Below, in pieces: positions 5,688-5,712 of a stretch of 5,712 nt of DNA; the stretch's first letter is position 1; the number at the start of each line of letters is the position of its first letter. The position numbers were made by a program, and so were the translations under genes. The DNA is taken from contig CAZFWV010000421.1 in assembly GCA_964522605.1 (NCBI GenBank), positions 1 through 5,712 of the forward strand, given 5' to 3'. The notes beneath the pieces were generated by a model, which was given only the letters and a program-made list of their open reading frames with translations, had not been told where the DNA came from and made no database searches. Origin of the DNA: CAVZLD01 sp964522605 (GTDB lineage: Bacteria; Planctomycetota; Planctomycetia; Pirellulales; Pirellulaceae).

Positions 5688-5712
5688 CGGAAGCAACTCT
5701 CGGAAGCAACTC
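5688..5712. repeat. Tandem 13-bp repeat resembling the left end of the intergenic element
   Basis: CGGAAGCAACTCT (5688-5700) is repeated as CGGAAGCAACTC up to the window edge. Each unit differs from the element's left end GGAAGTAACTCT by one base. A third copy in the same orientation may begin here and run out of the window. Confidence 0.4.

Noticed and set aside
5512..5709. 65-codon minus-strand frame upstream of aqpZ
   Set aside because: Low-complexity R/S/A composition and no support.
5527..5712. Plus-strand frame open to the window edge (MGVLRCEAPTV...)
   Set aside because: It has no ribosome site and no recognisable content, overlaps the putative aqpZ promoter, and its end is the 13-bp repeat. 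It cannot be judged without the next sequence.

Overview
The window looks like a chromosomal stretch from a moderately GC-rich Gram-negative bacterium. A planctomycete of the Pirellula/Rhodopirellula type is my best guess. The reasons are a very large, uncharacterised secreted glycoside-hydrolase-like protein, sparse packing with long gaps, mixed SD/TTG starts and a non-coding intergenic repeat family. The taxonomic call is inference from style; no marker gene is present.

Layout. Positions 1-350 hold no convincing gene. Two small plus-strand genes follow as a probable operon. The first (351-605) encodes a three-helix GlsB/YeaQ/YmgE-type (transglycosylase-associated) membrane protein. The second (636-1235) encodes a cytoplasmic DUF937 (YidB-like) protein that ends in an EF-hand-like acidic loop. 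Then comes the first copy (A, about 1269-1597) of a non-coding repeat with inverted ends. It is followed by a short gap with a GC hairpin, and then a minus-strand gene of 858 codons (4327-1751) that starts at TTG. Its product has a signal peptide, a TIM-barrel-like glycoside-hydrolase region and C-terminal beta-sandwich modules. Copy B of the repeat (about 4352-4705), in the same orientation as A, fills the gap upstream of that gene. Beyond it is a minus-strand aquaporin Z gene (5430-4720) with a plausible promoter and a 7-bp inverted repeat in its leader. The last ~180 bp contain no convincing gene and end in a tandem 13-bp sequence that resembles the left end of the repeat.

Functional picture. 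GlsB-like, DUF937 and AqpZ proteins suggest envelope/osmotic stress functions, but no pathway ties them to the secreted hydrolase-like protein. The most notable structural feature is the repeat pair bracketing the hydrolase gene. It has shared subterminal inverted repeats, an internal conserved hairpin, a possible 9-bp target duplication at copy A, and extra end-like fragments nearby. It looks like a non-autonomous (MITE-like) family. I see no defence system, CRISPR array, tRNA, rRNA or transposase gene.
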